DNA of 10,170 nt from an uncultured Lewinella sp. (lineage in GTDB: Bacteria > Bacteroidota > Bacteroidia > Chitinophagales > Saprospiraceae). Within the stretch, counting starts at the first letter, position 1, and every line of letters starts with the position of its first letter. Of this stretch, positions 1-6,873 are shown in pieces. A model generated the notes under the pieces. The model worked only from the letters and a program-made list of their open reading frames with translations, searched no databases and was not told where the DNA came from. The DNA lies in the NCBI GenBank assembly GCA_938021455.1, contig CALIGP010000363.1, positions 1 through 10,170 of the forward strand, written 5' to 3'. Made by a program: the position numbers and the translations under genes.

Positions 1-260
1 GTCGTCCAGAAGAAGTCGCCCTTATTGTAGAAAAAGAAGTCTTCGTTTCCGATACCGCCGTAGCCTACGTTCCAACTCAGGAGACTGATGATGGAATCCT
101 GAATTAATGGCTCCGCACCTTCATCGGAAGCCACGCTGGAGGACAACGTTTCAGTGCCTTCCGGCTTCCAGTCCGTTGCCGTACCAAAAATCAGAAAACC
201 TGCTACGTAGAGTATAAAGATGATGGCCGCCCAGGCTAAAACTTTGAACAATCTTCGCAT
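1..260 (-). CDS. Membrane-anchored endonuclease/exonuclease/phosphatase family protein (N-terminal part)
   Basis: Reading the minus strand from an ATG at 258-260 gives 86 codons with no stop before the window edge, so only the N-terminus is visible. Residues 1-6 are basic (MRRLFK), and residues 7-26 form one hydrophobic segment, most likely an uncleaved membrane anchor. A polar linker follows, and then around residues 57-71 comes ISLLSWNVGYGGIG. This resembles the first strand and metal-binding Asn (here N64) of EEP-fold enzymes, which include exonuclease III, DNase I-like nucleases and sphingomyelinase-like phosphodiesterases. The catalytic Glu and His motifs would lie outside the window, so the substrate cannot be told. 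The gene starts 23 bp after the stop of the glycosyltransferase on the same strand and is probably co-transcribed with it. No Shine-Dalgarno sequence is visible. The EEP assignment rests on a single motif and is moderately sure. Confidence 0.72.
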   Translation of the reverse strand, partial: MRRLFKVLAWAAIIFILYVAGFLIFGTATDWKPEGTETLSSSVASDEGAEPLIQDSIISLLSWNVGYGGIGNEDFFFYNKGDFFWT

Positions 261-283
261 GGGGCGAAGGTACGCTTTATGGC

Positions 284-1501
284 CTACGCCTCCACTGCTG
301 TACGTATTAGTTTGTGGTAGCGCACGAGTAATTTCTCGGCCAGTACCCTACGGTCATACTTCTTGTGGAAGCGAATGGCGGCGGCCCGACCAATTCGTTC
401 CAGCTTGCGGCCACGCCGCAAACAATCAGCAATCGCTTCGACAAATTGGGTGGGTGTATCGGCTACGAAGAGGTCCCGACGGTGCTTAGCATCGATACCT
501 TCCAGACCGATGGAGGTAGAGATAACGACTCTGCCTAAAGACATTGCCTCCAGAATCTTGGCCCGCATTCCACCACCACTCAGTAATGGGACAATGCTGA
601 TGCTGTGGGCGGCGACGAAGTCGCAGCTGCTGTCTACCTCGCCGTGAATGATAACGTTCTTCATCCGCAACTCTTGAAGGGAAGGAGGCATATTCCGTCC
701 CGCTACGTGAAATTCCAGATCTGGAAAGCGCCGGTGAATCAGCGGCCACACATCGTTGAGGAACCACTGTAGCCCTTCCAGATTCGGCATCCAATCCAGA
801 GAACCTATAAAATGCAGGCTCAAAGGGCGGCCGTAGCTGTCATAACGGGGCTCACCGCAGGTCGTCTCCAGGCCTATGGGCAGGACGTAGCTTTCGCCCC
901 GGAAGCCAAGGGCATTGAAGTAAGACTCATCTCGGCGGGTAATCGGCAACAGCAGGTCATATTGGTTGAGCTGCTGCTGCTCATATTCTTTTAACTGAGC
1001 CGTTAGATGGCGTAAATACCAGCGCTTAGGGGCAAAGCTGATATTTGTGCTACATCGTTCCCAGATTTCATGTTCTACGTTATGAGAGCGCATGACCACC
1101 TGAGCGTCGCTGTGCTTCCGGATGGTGGTAATGTAAGGAGACAGATAGAGTGTTTCCAGCTGCACTACGTCAAAAGTCTCTTCCTGCAACCATTGCGTCA
1201 GAGTGGTGTGATAAGCAGGAAGGTCAAATCGGCTGATGTGGTAAGACGTCCCCCGCAGTAAGTTCCCCAGCGCATCCAAAGGGCTAATCGTATTATCGAC
1301 GTTAACCGTTCGAACTTCCCGATAATGGTTCATTTGTTCCGGCAGCGAACTCCCGGCAAAAAAATGCTTACTAGTATTCATAGCCAGTAGGCTAACTTCA
1401 CAACCCAACTCACTCAGAGATTTGCTCAAGCCATGGATGGCCTGGCTTTCTCCGTCTTTCAGCGGGTAAGGAAACTTCTTGGTTAGTAGTAATATCTTCA
1501 T
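284..1501 (-). CDS. Glycosyltransferase, GT4-type (GT-B fold)
   Basis: This 405-aa protein has the two-domain layout of retaining GT-B glycosyltransferases, which move a sugar from a nucleotide-sugar donor to an acceptor, usually a cell-surface glycan. The N-terminal acceptor domain opens with MKILLLTKKFPYPLKDGES, the typical first strand and glycine loop (G17). RSHNVEHEIWE (about 138-148) is also common in this group. The C-terminal donor domain begins near FIGSLDWMPN (231-240), and PLLSGGGMRAKILEAMSLG (305-323) carries the EX7E-like donor-binding region with E318. There is no signal peptide or clear membrane helix, so it should act at the cytoplasmic face. The start ATG is at 1499-1501; the upstream sequence has no Shine-Dalgarno. 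The EEP gene follows after 23 bp. Donor and acceptor cannot be inferred. The family call is firm, the specific role unknown. Confidence 0.93.
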   Translation of the reverse strand: MKILLLTKKFPYPLKDGESQAIHGLSKSLSELGCEVSLLAMNTSKHFFAGSSLPEQMNHYREVRTVNVDNTISPLDALGNLLRGTSYHISRFDLPAYHTTLTQWLQEETFDVVQLETLYLSPYITTIRKHSDAQVVMRSHNVEHEIWERCSTNISFAPKRWYLRHLTAQLKEYEQQQLNQYDLLLPITRRDESYFNALGFRGESYVLPIGLETTCGEPRYDSYGRPLSLHFIGSLDWMPNLEGLQWFLNDVWPLIHRRFPDLEFHVAGRNMPPSLQELRMKNVIIHGEVDSSCDFVAAHSISIVPLLSGGGMRAKILEAMSLGRVVISTSIGLEGIDAKHRRDLFVADTPTQFVEAIADCLRRGRKLERIGRAAAIRFHKKYDRRVLAEKLLVRYHKLIRTAVEA

Positions 1502-1778
1502 GCAGGAATGCGGTCTCTCTAAGCTACGAGGTGGTGGTAGTTCATAGATTTGATACAGCCTAAATGATAAACGTTGCCTCGGTTAAAGAAAATAGACCGT
1601 CTTTTCTCACAAACGCTTGTTTAACCACTAAAAAATAACACTAAGCAACTCATTATCAGTAATTTTAGGCCACCGCTTTTCTTTATATTTTACAAAAAAA
1701 TTGACGCTGATTAATACTGCCCCCTTTTGTCAGCCCAATTGATCTTCCTACTTTAAATTTCCCAAACAATCATTCCAT

Positions 1779-2888
1779 ATGAAACCATTCTACTTCTTTT
1801 TTTGCTACTGCCTGTTCAGCACGAGCTTATTTGCTCAGACGGTCACCTTTGACACTAACACCGGCAACGCTGGTTACAGCGCCTACCCACTGGATGACGG
1901 TGTGATTGGTGTAGAGGACTACTCTATGGACCTGTCCGCCTTTCCGGGTGCTTCTGGAACAACTGCTGATATCACTTCCATTCTTTTTGTGGGAGGAGTA
2001 GTCAGTGATGACGGCACCGGAGGCGTAATCACCATTGAGTTTTTCGATGCTACATCAACACTTGTCATCAGTATTAACGTTGATCTTCCACAGGACGGAA
2101 ACTTCTCCTGGACGCTTCCCCTGGTTCCTACAACTGTTCCTACAGACGGCTTCATGCAAGTCGTTGTTGATCCAACTAACGTTAACAACGACGGTAGAAA
2201 CGTACTGGGCCAGTGGTTCTTATCGGATACGCCGATTACGGGACAAGTAGGTACCACGCCTGGCGACCCCTTCGGTAACGGAACAACTAACGTTGCTTTT
2301 GCCATGGCACTAACTGTCACTGAAGTGGCTTTACCTGTCACCTTTTCCGACCTGAGCCTGACGGCTGCCGACAAGGGCCTGCGGGTTGACTGGTCTACCG
2401 CTTTCGAAGAAAACAATCGTGGATTCAACGTTGAGCGCTCCATTGATGGAGTTTCCTTTATTGATGTCGCCTTTGTTGAAGGCCGCGACAATGCCGCGGA
2501 CGGAGGTGACTACAGTTTTCTCGACCAGGGAATTGTTGAAAACACTACCTATTTCTACCGTCTCCGCCAGGAAGACTTTGATGGAACCAGGAGCTATTCG
2601 GATATCGTAAGCGGTGCGCTTCAGTCCGGTACGGGTTTCACGGTTGGAAGCTTTGTCCCTAACCCCGCCAAAGAATCAACTCTATTAAGCATTCGCCTGG
2701 ACGAAGCTGCGGACGTTTCTATTCACCTTTTCGATGCCTCTGGCCGCCAGGTTACCGAAATAAAGCAAGCGCTTAGTGCAGGAAATAATCAGCTTACACT
2801 TCCATTAACAGATCTTCCCGCTGGCACCTACCTCGCACAAATAGTCACGGCAAATAAGGCCTTCACTCAACGACTCATCGTTCGGTAG
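1779..2888 (+). CDS. Secreted protein with type IX secretion C-terminal sorting domain
   Basis: This 369-aa protein begins with a Sec signal peptide (MKPFYFFFCYCLFSTSLFAQ, cleavage near residues 19-20). Residues 21 to about 180 form a Gly/Thr/Asp-rich, probably beta-sandwich domain that I do not recognise. From L185 (LPVTFSDLSLTAADKGLRVD) to about 280 there is a fibronectin III-like module of the type placed just before sorting signals in Bacteroidota; it includes FNVERSIDG and TTYFYRLRQEDFDG. Residues 287-369 are a type A T9SS sorting domain: PNPAKES, then SIHLFDASGRQV, LPAGTYLAQI and a basic end (RLIVR). The protein is therefore expected to cross the outer membrane by T9SS and stay on the surface or be released. 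No enzyme motif is visible; adhesion or matrix function is possible. It stands alone, with a terminator 31 bp downstream. Upstream, TTG at 1701 and TTTG at 1726 have roughly Bacteroidota promoter spacing, but the TA of the -7 element is missing. Confidence 0.93.
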   Translation: MKPFYFFFCYCLFSTSLFAQTVTFDTNTGNAGYSAYPLDDGVIGVEDYSMDLSAFPGASGTTADITSILFVGGVVSDDGTGGVITIEFFDATSTLVISINVDLPQDGNFSWTLPLVPTTVPTDGFMQVVVDPTNVNNDGRNVLGQWFLSDTPITGQVGTTPGDPFGNGTTNVAFAMALTVTEVALPVTFSDLSLTAADKGLRVDWSTAFEENNRGFNVERSIDGVSFIDVAFVEGRDNAADGGDYSFLDQGIVENTTYFYRLRQEDFDGTRSYSDIVSGALQSGTGFTVGSFVPNPAKESTLLSIRLDEAADVSIHLFDASGRQVTEIKQALSAGNNQLTLPLTDLPAGTYLAQIVTANKAFTQRLIVR

Positions 2889-2919
2889 TTCTTACTAATC
2901 ATAACGGCAGCGTAAAACC

Positions 2920-2959
2920 AGAATGGCCCGTAAGCAAATGCTTACGGGCCATTCTTTTT
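2920..2959 (+). terminator. Strong intrinsic terminator
   Basis: A perfect 16-bp inverted repeat (AGAATGGCCCGTAAGC at 2920-2935 and its complement at 2940-2955) encloses an AAAT loop and is followed directly by a T run (2955-2959). It sits 31 bp after the stop codon of the T9SS cargo gene and is the textbook form for ending that transcript. On the minus strand the hairpin is followed by GGTTTT, so it may also weakly stop reading from the convergent peptidase gene. Confidence 0.93.
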
Positions 2960-3012
2960 CTCTGTCACACTGCTTATTTAACGTCAAACATTGCATCCTG
3001 CGTCCGCGCTAA

Positions 3013-3128
3013 ATAGTCAAATAGTGGTACAGTCCGATAGTCGCTTTAGAAGCCCGTTAGCAAATAGCCAACTCGTTGCAGTATCGACTATTTGACTATC
3101 TGACTCCTTGACTGTTTGACTCTCAGAC
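3013..3128. repeat. Octamer tandem repeat (GACTNNNN) with inverted copy
   Basis: Positions 3086-3125 read as five successive 8-bp units, GACTATTT, GACTATCT, GACTCCTT, GACTGTTT and GACTCTCA, and a sixth GAC begins at 3126. The first four bases are constant and the last four vary around NTTT. About 60 bp to the left, 3013-3025 (ATAGTCAAATAGT) is the exact reverse complement of 3087-3099, so the element has octamers in opposite orientation at its two ends and could fold into a long-loop hairpin. It occupies the non-coding gap between two convergent genes, with no open frame. It resembles a degenerate extragenic repeat family; no mobile-element gene is present. Confidence 0.8.
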
Positions 3129-3135
3129 CACCAGG

Positions 3136-4965
3136 CTATTTCTCCCAGCTATTATTCTCTACATCGTCCTCAAACATACGGCCACGTGGGTTCAAACGTA
3201 CGGATTTGATGTCTTCCTTATTCACATCAATGGTGAAGTCATAGGTAGGGTTGGTCCAGGGCCAGTCCTTCAGAACGGTCCAGTTAGTGGCGTACGCTGG
3301 CTGATCTTTCGTCGCCCGTAAAAGGCGGGGCGCGATGTAATACCAGCGCTCAGCACCATCATTTAGGGTTACCAGAATTTCCAGCGGCATTGGCATACGA
3401 CCAATCTTCTCCAGGAAGATTTTAGACTTTTTCTTGTCTGACGTTACCTTATCGACGGCGTAGTCCGCATAATCCGTTCCGTTTACCCAGTATTCTCGGT
3501 ACCAGTCAAGTTCCATGCCGGAGCACTTCTCCGCTACGCGGATAAAGTCATTCGGGTTCGGGTGCTTAAAGGCCCAATCGTTGAAGTAGCGGTGCATGGT
3601 ACAATCGTGGGCTTCTTCACCAATGATGTAACGAAGCTGTTCCTGAAAGACATTACCATTAACGTAAGCAGCAACTCCATAGGCAGCGTTTGTTGCGAAG
3701 TGGTCAGCATGAACCGTAAGCGCTTCCTGCATTCCACTCTGGCGGAATCCACGCAAACTGGCGTAAGTCCGGGCGTGGGGATTATCGGAGGCTTCTCCGC
3801 CGATGAGACCTTTTTTACGCAGGTGATTCATCACTTCGCTACTGGCCCAACTGGTGAAGCCTTCGTCCATCCAGGCGTAGAGGCTTTCGTTGGTTCCCAT
3901 CAGGTGCTGATACCAGCTGTGCATCAGTTCGTGAACGGAGACACCAACCAGGGAAGGGAAGTTTCGTTCGCCCGTAATCAGTGTACCCATTGGGTACTCC
4001 ATGCCTCCGTCACCGCCCTGAACAAAGCTGTATTGCTCGTAGGGGTAATGCCCGTAATGCTCATTGATGTAGGAAAAGGCTTCGTCCATTACCTTAGGAA
4101 GGTTCTCCCAGTTCGTAGAAGTCTTTTCTCCAGGTTGGTAGTAAAAATTCATCGTCATACCATCGGCACGTTTCATGCTGGTGTGCTTATAGTCCGGGTC
4201 AGCGGCCCACATGAAATCTCCAACCTTTGGAGCCTTGAAGTGGTACGTGATTTTCTTACCACGCTTAGCGGGTTCCGGGCCATAGCCATAGCCGATGTCT
4301 TCCGGGTTCTGCAAATAGCCCGTACCACCAACAACGTAGTTACCATCAATAGTGATCTTCACATCAAAGTCACTCCAGATGTGGTAAAACTCACGGCCAA
4401 CGTAAGGGTTAGCGTGCCAGCCCTGATAGTCATACTCCGCCATTTTGGGGTACCATTGCGCCATACTGTACCGCACACCTTCCGCATTGTCACGGCCGCT
4501 TCGACGAATCTGTAGGGGGACTTGTGCCTCCCATTCCATCTTGAAAGTACTGGTAGCACCAGGAAGAATGGGTTCGTTAAGCTCCACCTCCAGAATGGTT
4601 CCTACCGTTTCATACTTTACCGGGCGACCATCCTGGGAAAGGCTACCTACTTCAATGTAACCAATCTCCTTTTTCTCCAACTTTTTGATCCGGTCCCCTA
4701 CCCGCTTGTCCGCGTCGGGAAGCGTCAGGTTCCGCACATCCATCATACTCCCGGGCTGGAAGGCATTAAAGTACAGATGGTAAAAAGCTTTCGTTAGCGT
4801 ATCCGGAGAATTATTGATGTAGCGAAGGGTTTGTTTTCCGTCATATTGGTTTTTCTTGACATCCATGTCAATCTCCATCTCGTAGGTGGCAGCCTGCTGC
4901 CAGCGATCCGGCTGTGCCGTTAGCGCAAATGAAGTCAGCGTAAAAATTAGAAGTAGAAGACGCAT
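3136..4965 (-). CDS. Exported M1 family zinc metallopeptidase
   Basis: This 609-aa protein has a Sec signal peptide (MRLLLLIFTLTSFALTAQ) and the full gluzincin zinc site: HELMH at 345-349, then exactly 18 residues to the third ligand E368 in WMDEGF. E346 is the predicted general base. GGMEYP (320-325, E323) takes the place of the GXMEN exopeptidase motif that binds the substrate N-terminus. A candidate transition-state tyrosine is Y434 in YVNGN. Residues 25-240 fit the N-terminal beta-sandwich domain of the family. The protein is short compared with aminopeptidase N (about 870 aa) and lacks the large C-terminal helical domain; it ends in a beta-rich segment instead. It should trim peptides in the periplasm or at the cell surface. 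No T9SS sorting domain or lipobox is seen. It lies 140 bp after the SBP gene on the same strand and may have its own promoter. Confidence 0.95.
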   Translation of the reverse strand: MRLLLLIFTLTSFALTAQPDRWQQAATYEMEIDMDVKKNQYDGKQTLRYINNSPDTLTKAFYHLYFNAFQPGSMMDVRNLTLPDADKRVGDRIKKLEKKEIGYIEVGSLSQDGRPVKYETVGTILEVELNEPILPGATSTFKMEWEAQVPLQIRRSGRDNAEGVRYSMAQWYPKMAEYDYQGWHANPYVGREFYHIWSDFDVKITIDGNYVVGGTGYLQNPEDIGYGYGPEPAKRGKKITYHFKAPKVGDFMWAADPDYKHTSMKRADGMTMNFYYQPGEKTSTNWENLPKVMDEAFSYINEHYGHYPYEQYSFVQGGDGGMEYPMGTLITGERNFPSLVGVSVHELMHSWYQHLMGTNESLYAWMDEGFTSWASSEVMNHLRKKGLIGGEASDNPHARTYASLRGFRQSGMQEALTVHADHFATNAAYGVAAYVNGNVFQEQLRYIIGEEAHDCTMHRYFNDWAFKHPNPNDFIRVAEKCSGMELDWYREYWVNGTDYADYAVDKVTSDKKKSKIFLEKIGRMPMPLEILVTLNDGAERWYYIAPRLLRATKDQPAYATNWTVLKDWPWTNPTYDFTIDVNKEDIKSVRLNPRGRMFEDDVENNSWEK

Positions 4966-5105
4966 AGTTAGTCGTTTGTTTTTGGTCCGTTTGTTTCCGT
5001 AAAAGCTGATAACATCCTGACAAGGAAGATGTTTGCTAAACCCAATAGTCTTAGGGCGCTAACGCAGGTGCAAGGCCAGGGTTTAAAGAGCAAAGGGAGC
5101 TTCTC

Positions 5106-6176
5106 TTACTGCTCTTGCTCTTCGGCAATCTGATTGATCAGCGCCCAGGCAGCGGGAATATTCTGTTCGATGGCTTCAGCATTGACTTTTAGTCCAATCT
5201 GATCCGGAAAACCATAGAGGTAATCATTGGCTTCGGTGAAACTCTCTGATGGGTATTCAAACCAGTTATTGGTCAGCTTCTTCTGCACGTCCTTGGCAAA
5301 TAGATAGTTGATCATTGCCACGGCCATATTACGGTTAGGCGCATTCGCCGGCATCGCGACACAAGTGATGTTGAAAAAATTGATATCCGTCGCCTGTGTA
5401 TGTGGGAAACGTACCCGCCAGGTTTCTGCTGCTTTAAAATGTTGAGGATCGCCGTTGAGGAACCATCGTACAGCCGTACCCAGGCTAACGAATGCCATAT
5501 CTAACTGACCGTTCAGCATCCGGTTCATTTGGTCCTTGTCAGAACCATTAGGCCCGCCTACTGATTTTTCGTAGACCGACTGTGCCCAGATGGCCGCAGC
5601 CTTTGGGTTAAGATTAGCGTTCAGTCCCGCCACCACACCCGCCAGCCCTGAGCTATCCGGATGGGCTACTCCCAGGCGGATTCCCCGACGAGTAGCCTTA
5701 ACGATACCGGCATAACTACCTGCTTCTTCGGAGGTTACGGCATTAGGGTTGTAGACGGATACCATCGTCCAGCGGGTAAGCCCGGCGTAGAACCCTTCAT
5801 TATCAAGGTAGCGGTCATCAACATTACCGTTCGTGAAGGCATCGACAAAGAAGGGTTGTAACACATTGAAGTTACGGAGGCGGACGGCATCTTCCAGTGT
5901 AGGAAGCAAAACTATATCCGCATTTAACGCCCCACGGGAAGCCTCCTCGATGATATCTCGCATCGGCTTGACGATCACGTTCACTTTAGTTCGGTAGCGT
6001 AATTCAAAACCTTTGATTAATTCTGCGTCCTGCGCCAGATAGCGCCAGGTAAGTAAGTTAAGTCCTACGGGAATGTCCTGAGCAGGTGCATACCCTCCGG
6101 TGGTCGACTTGTCATTACCACAAGAGAACAGCCCCAACAGGCCAATAAAAAGGAGCGTACCAATCAATCGTTGCAT
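5106..6176 (-). CDS. Solute-binding lipoprotein, ferric iron ABC transporter (FbpA)-like
   Basis: This 356-aa protein starts with a lipoprotein signal peptide ending in a lipobox (LGLFS then C19), so it should be anchored in a membrane by a lipidated cysteine. The body follows the type II periplasmic-binding-protein pattern of the iron/spermidine/thiamine group: NADIVLLPTLEDAVRLR (85-101), YAGLTRWTMVSVYNPNAV (130-147), GVAHPDSSGLAGVVAGL (169-185), GQLDMAFVSLGTAVRWF (223-239) and a C-terminal block with FNITCVAMPANAPNRN and NYLFAKDVQKKL before FEYP. The closest remembered relatives bind ferric iron, but sulfate or other oxyanion binding is possible, as I cannot assign ligand tyrosines securely. 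No permease or ATPase gene is next to it. Its ATG (6174-6176) lies inside the end of the preceding SSB-like gene (13-bp overlap, different frame), which indicates translational coupling. Confidence 0.82.
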   Translation of the reverse strand: MQRLIGTLLFIGLLGLFSCGNDKSTTGGYAPAQDIPVGLNLLTWRYLAQDAELIKGFELRYRTKVNVIVKPMRDIIEEASRGALNADIVLLPTLEDAVRLRNFNVLQPFFVDAFTNGNVDDRYLDNEGFYAGLTRWTMVSVYNPNAVTSEEAGSYAGIVKATRRGIRLGVAHPDSSGLAGVVAGLNANLNPKAAAIWAQSVYEKSVGGPNGSDKDQMNRMLNGQLDMAFVSLGTAVRWFLNGDPQHFKAAETWRVRFPHTQATDINFFNITCVAMPANAPNRNMAVAMINYLFAKDVQKKLTNNWFEYPSESFTEANDYLYGFPDQIGLKVNAEAIEQNIPAAWALINQIAEEQEQ

Positions 6177-6520
6177 AAATGCTTATTTGAGCCGGTAAAG
6201 GTAATAGTTCCTCCTTTGCCCAAATAGCTATACTCCCGAATATGAATTTCAGGTACTCGATAACTTTTCCCCCGCTGCCATTTATGTAGACGGTACAAAA
6301 GCTCTCCCCGTACGAGTAAGCGGTCTCCCCGGTGAAGGTGCTTGTGGAGGTCTAGAGCTGCCGGGCCCCAGGCAATACAATGATGAGCCGCCGCCGCGGA
6401 AGGTGTAGAAGCTATGCCGGAAGATGTACGGATCTCAAAACGGGTAAGGTCTTGCCCGTTCGCCGTACAATGATAGGTGGGATCAACGGCTAATTGGCCG
6501 ATTAGGGTAATTTCATTCAT
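6164..6520 (-). CDS. Short SSB-like OB-fold protein, second copy
   Basis: This 118-aa protein matches the core OB fold of bacterial single-stranded-DNA-binding proteins: MNEITLIGQLAVDPTY at the start (first strand and the DP turn), TRFEIRTS (26-33), HHCIAWGPAALDLHKHLHRGDRLLVRGEL (46-74, the conserved W-G-x-A helix and the RG-LLVRGEL strand), and RVPEIHIREYSYLG (88-101). The C-terminus (TFTGSNKHLCND) is short and has no DDDIPF-type acidic tail, the part of housekeeping SSB that recruits repair and replication partners. It may bind DNA or RNA without recruiting the usual partners, or form mixed oligomers with its neighbour. The start overlaps the stop of the upstream SSB-like gene as ATGA, and its own end overlaps the SBP start. 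SSB family membership is fairly sure; function is not. Confidence 0.85.
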   Translation of the reverse strand: MNEITLIGQLAVDPTYHCTANGQDLTRFEIRTSSGIASTPSAAAAHHCIAWGPAALDLHKHLHRGDRLLVRGELLYRLHKWQRGKSYRVPEIHIREYSYLGKGGTITFTGSNKHLCND

Positions 6521-6873
6521 AAGATAGAAGGTTGTTGCCGAGCAGAAACAGAACGGCCAGATGAAAGCAATAGAAAATGATCAAGGTGAACTTCAGTCCG
6601 GAGAATCTTTCTTCCTTCGAATTCCAAAAAACGATTCCGGAGCTTCCCTTGGACGAATAGCTCACTTCCCCGCTTTACTTTTTGGTAAAAGGTCTCCGCA
6701 AGCCCACCCCAGGCAACCAAGTAAAATGAAGGGGTTGCTTCACCTGGTTCTTTCTTATTGTAATCCTGATACAACCGAAGACGAAGCACTGCTGTGCCAT
6801 CCGTCAAGTAGTGTATTTCAGGGTCATGACCAGCCCTTCCGGTCAATTGGGTTTGGTTGTGATAAAACGCCAT
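6517..6873 (-). CDS. Short SSB-like OB-fold protein, first copy
   Basis: The preferred start is the ATG at 6871-6873, giving 118 aa beginning MAFYHNQTQLTGRAGHDPEI, which lines up with the SSB N-terminus. An in-frame TTG at 6892-6894 would add seven residues (MRDNKIP) that do not fit the family and is less likely. Further SSB features are AVLRLRLYQDY (29-39), FYLVAWGGLAETFYQKVKRGSELFVQGKL (50-78), and an Arg-rich final strand region ending ILRTEVHLDHFLLL (90-103). The C-terminus (SSGRSVSARQQPSIL) is basic/neutral and lacks the acidic tip of housekeeping SSB. It is the same length as the next gene but clearly diverged in sequence, so the pair is an old duplication or two distinct acquisitions. 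It is the first gene of a three-gene operon; the 10-bp repeat array lies 58-97 bp before its start. Confidence 0.86.
   Translation of the reverse strand: MAFYHNQTQLTGRAGHDPEIHYLTDGTAVLRLRLYQDYNKKEPGEATPSFYLVAWGGLAETFYQKVKRGSELFVQGKLRNRFLEFEGRKILRTEVHLDHFLLLSSGRSVSARQQPSIL

Noticed and set aside
1919..2491. 190-codon minus-strand frame opposite the T9SS cargo gene
   Set aside because: Low-complexity Ser/Thr/Val/Pro translation without motif, antisense to a well-supported gene.
3562..4515. Long plus-strand open frame of 317 codons opposite the M1 peptidase
   Set aside because: It lies wholly antisense to a gene with an intact zinc site, has no recognisable domain and is explained by the codon bias of the true frame.
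5087..5115. Possible terminator hairpin (AGAGCA/TGCTCT) at the end of the SBP gene on the minus strand
   Set aside because: Only 6 bp of stem with a large interrupted loop, overlapping the stop codon, and followed by TTAAAC rather than a T run.
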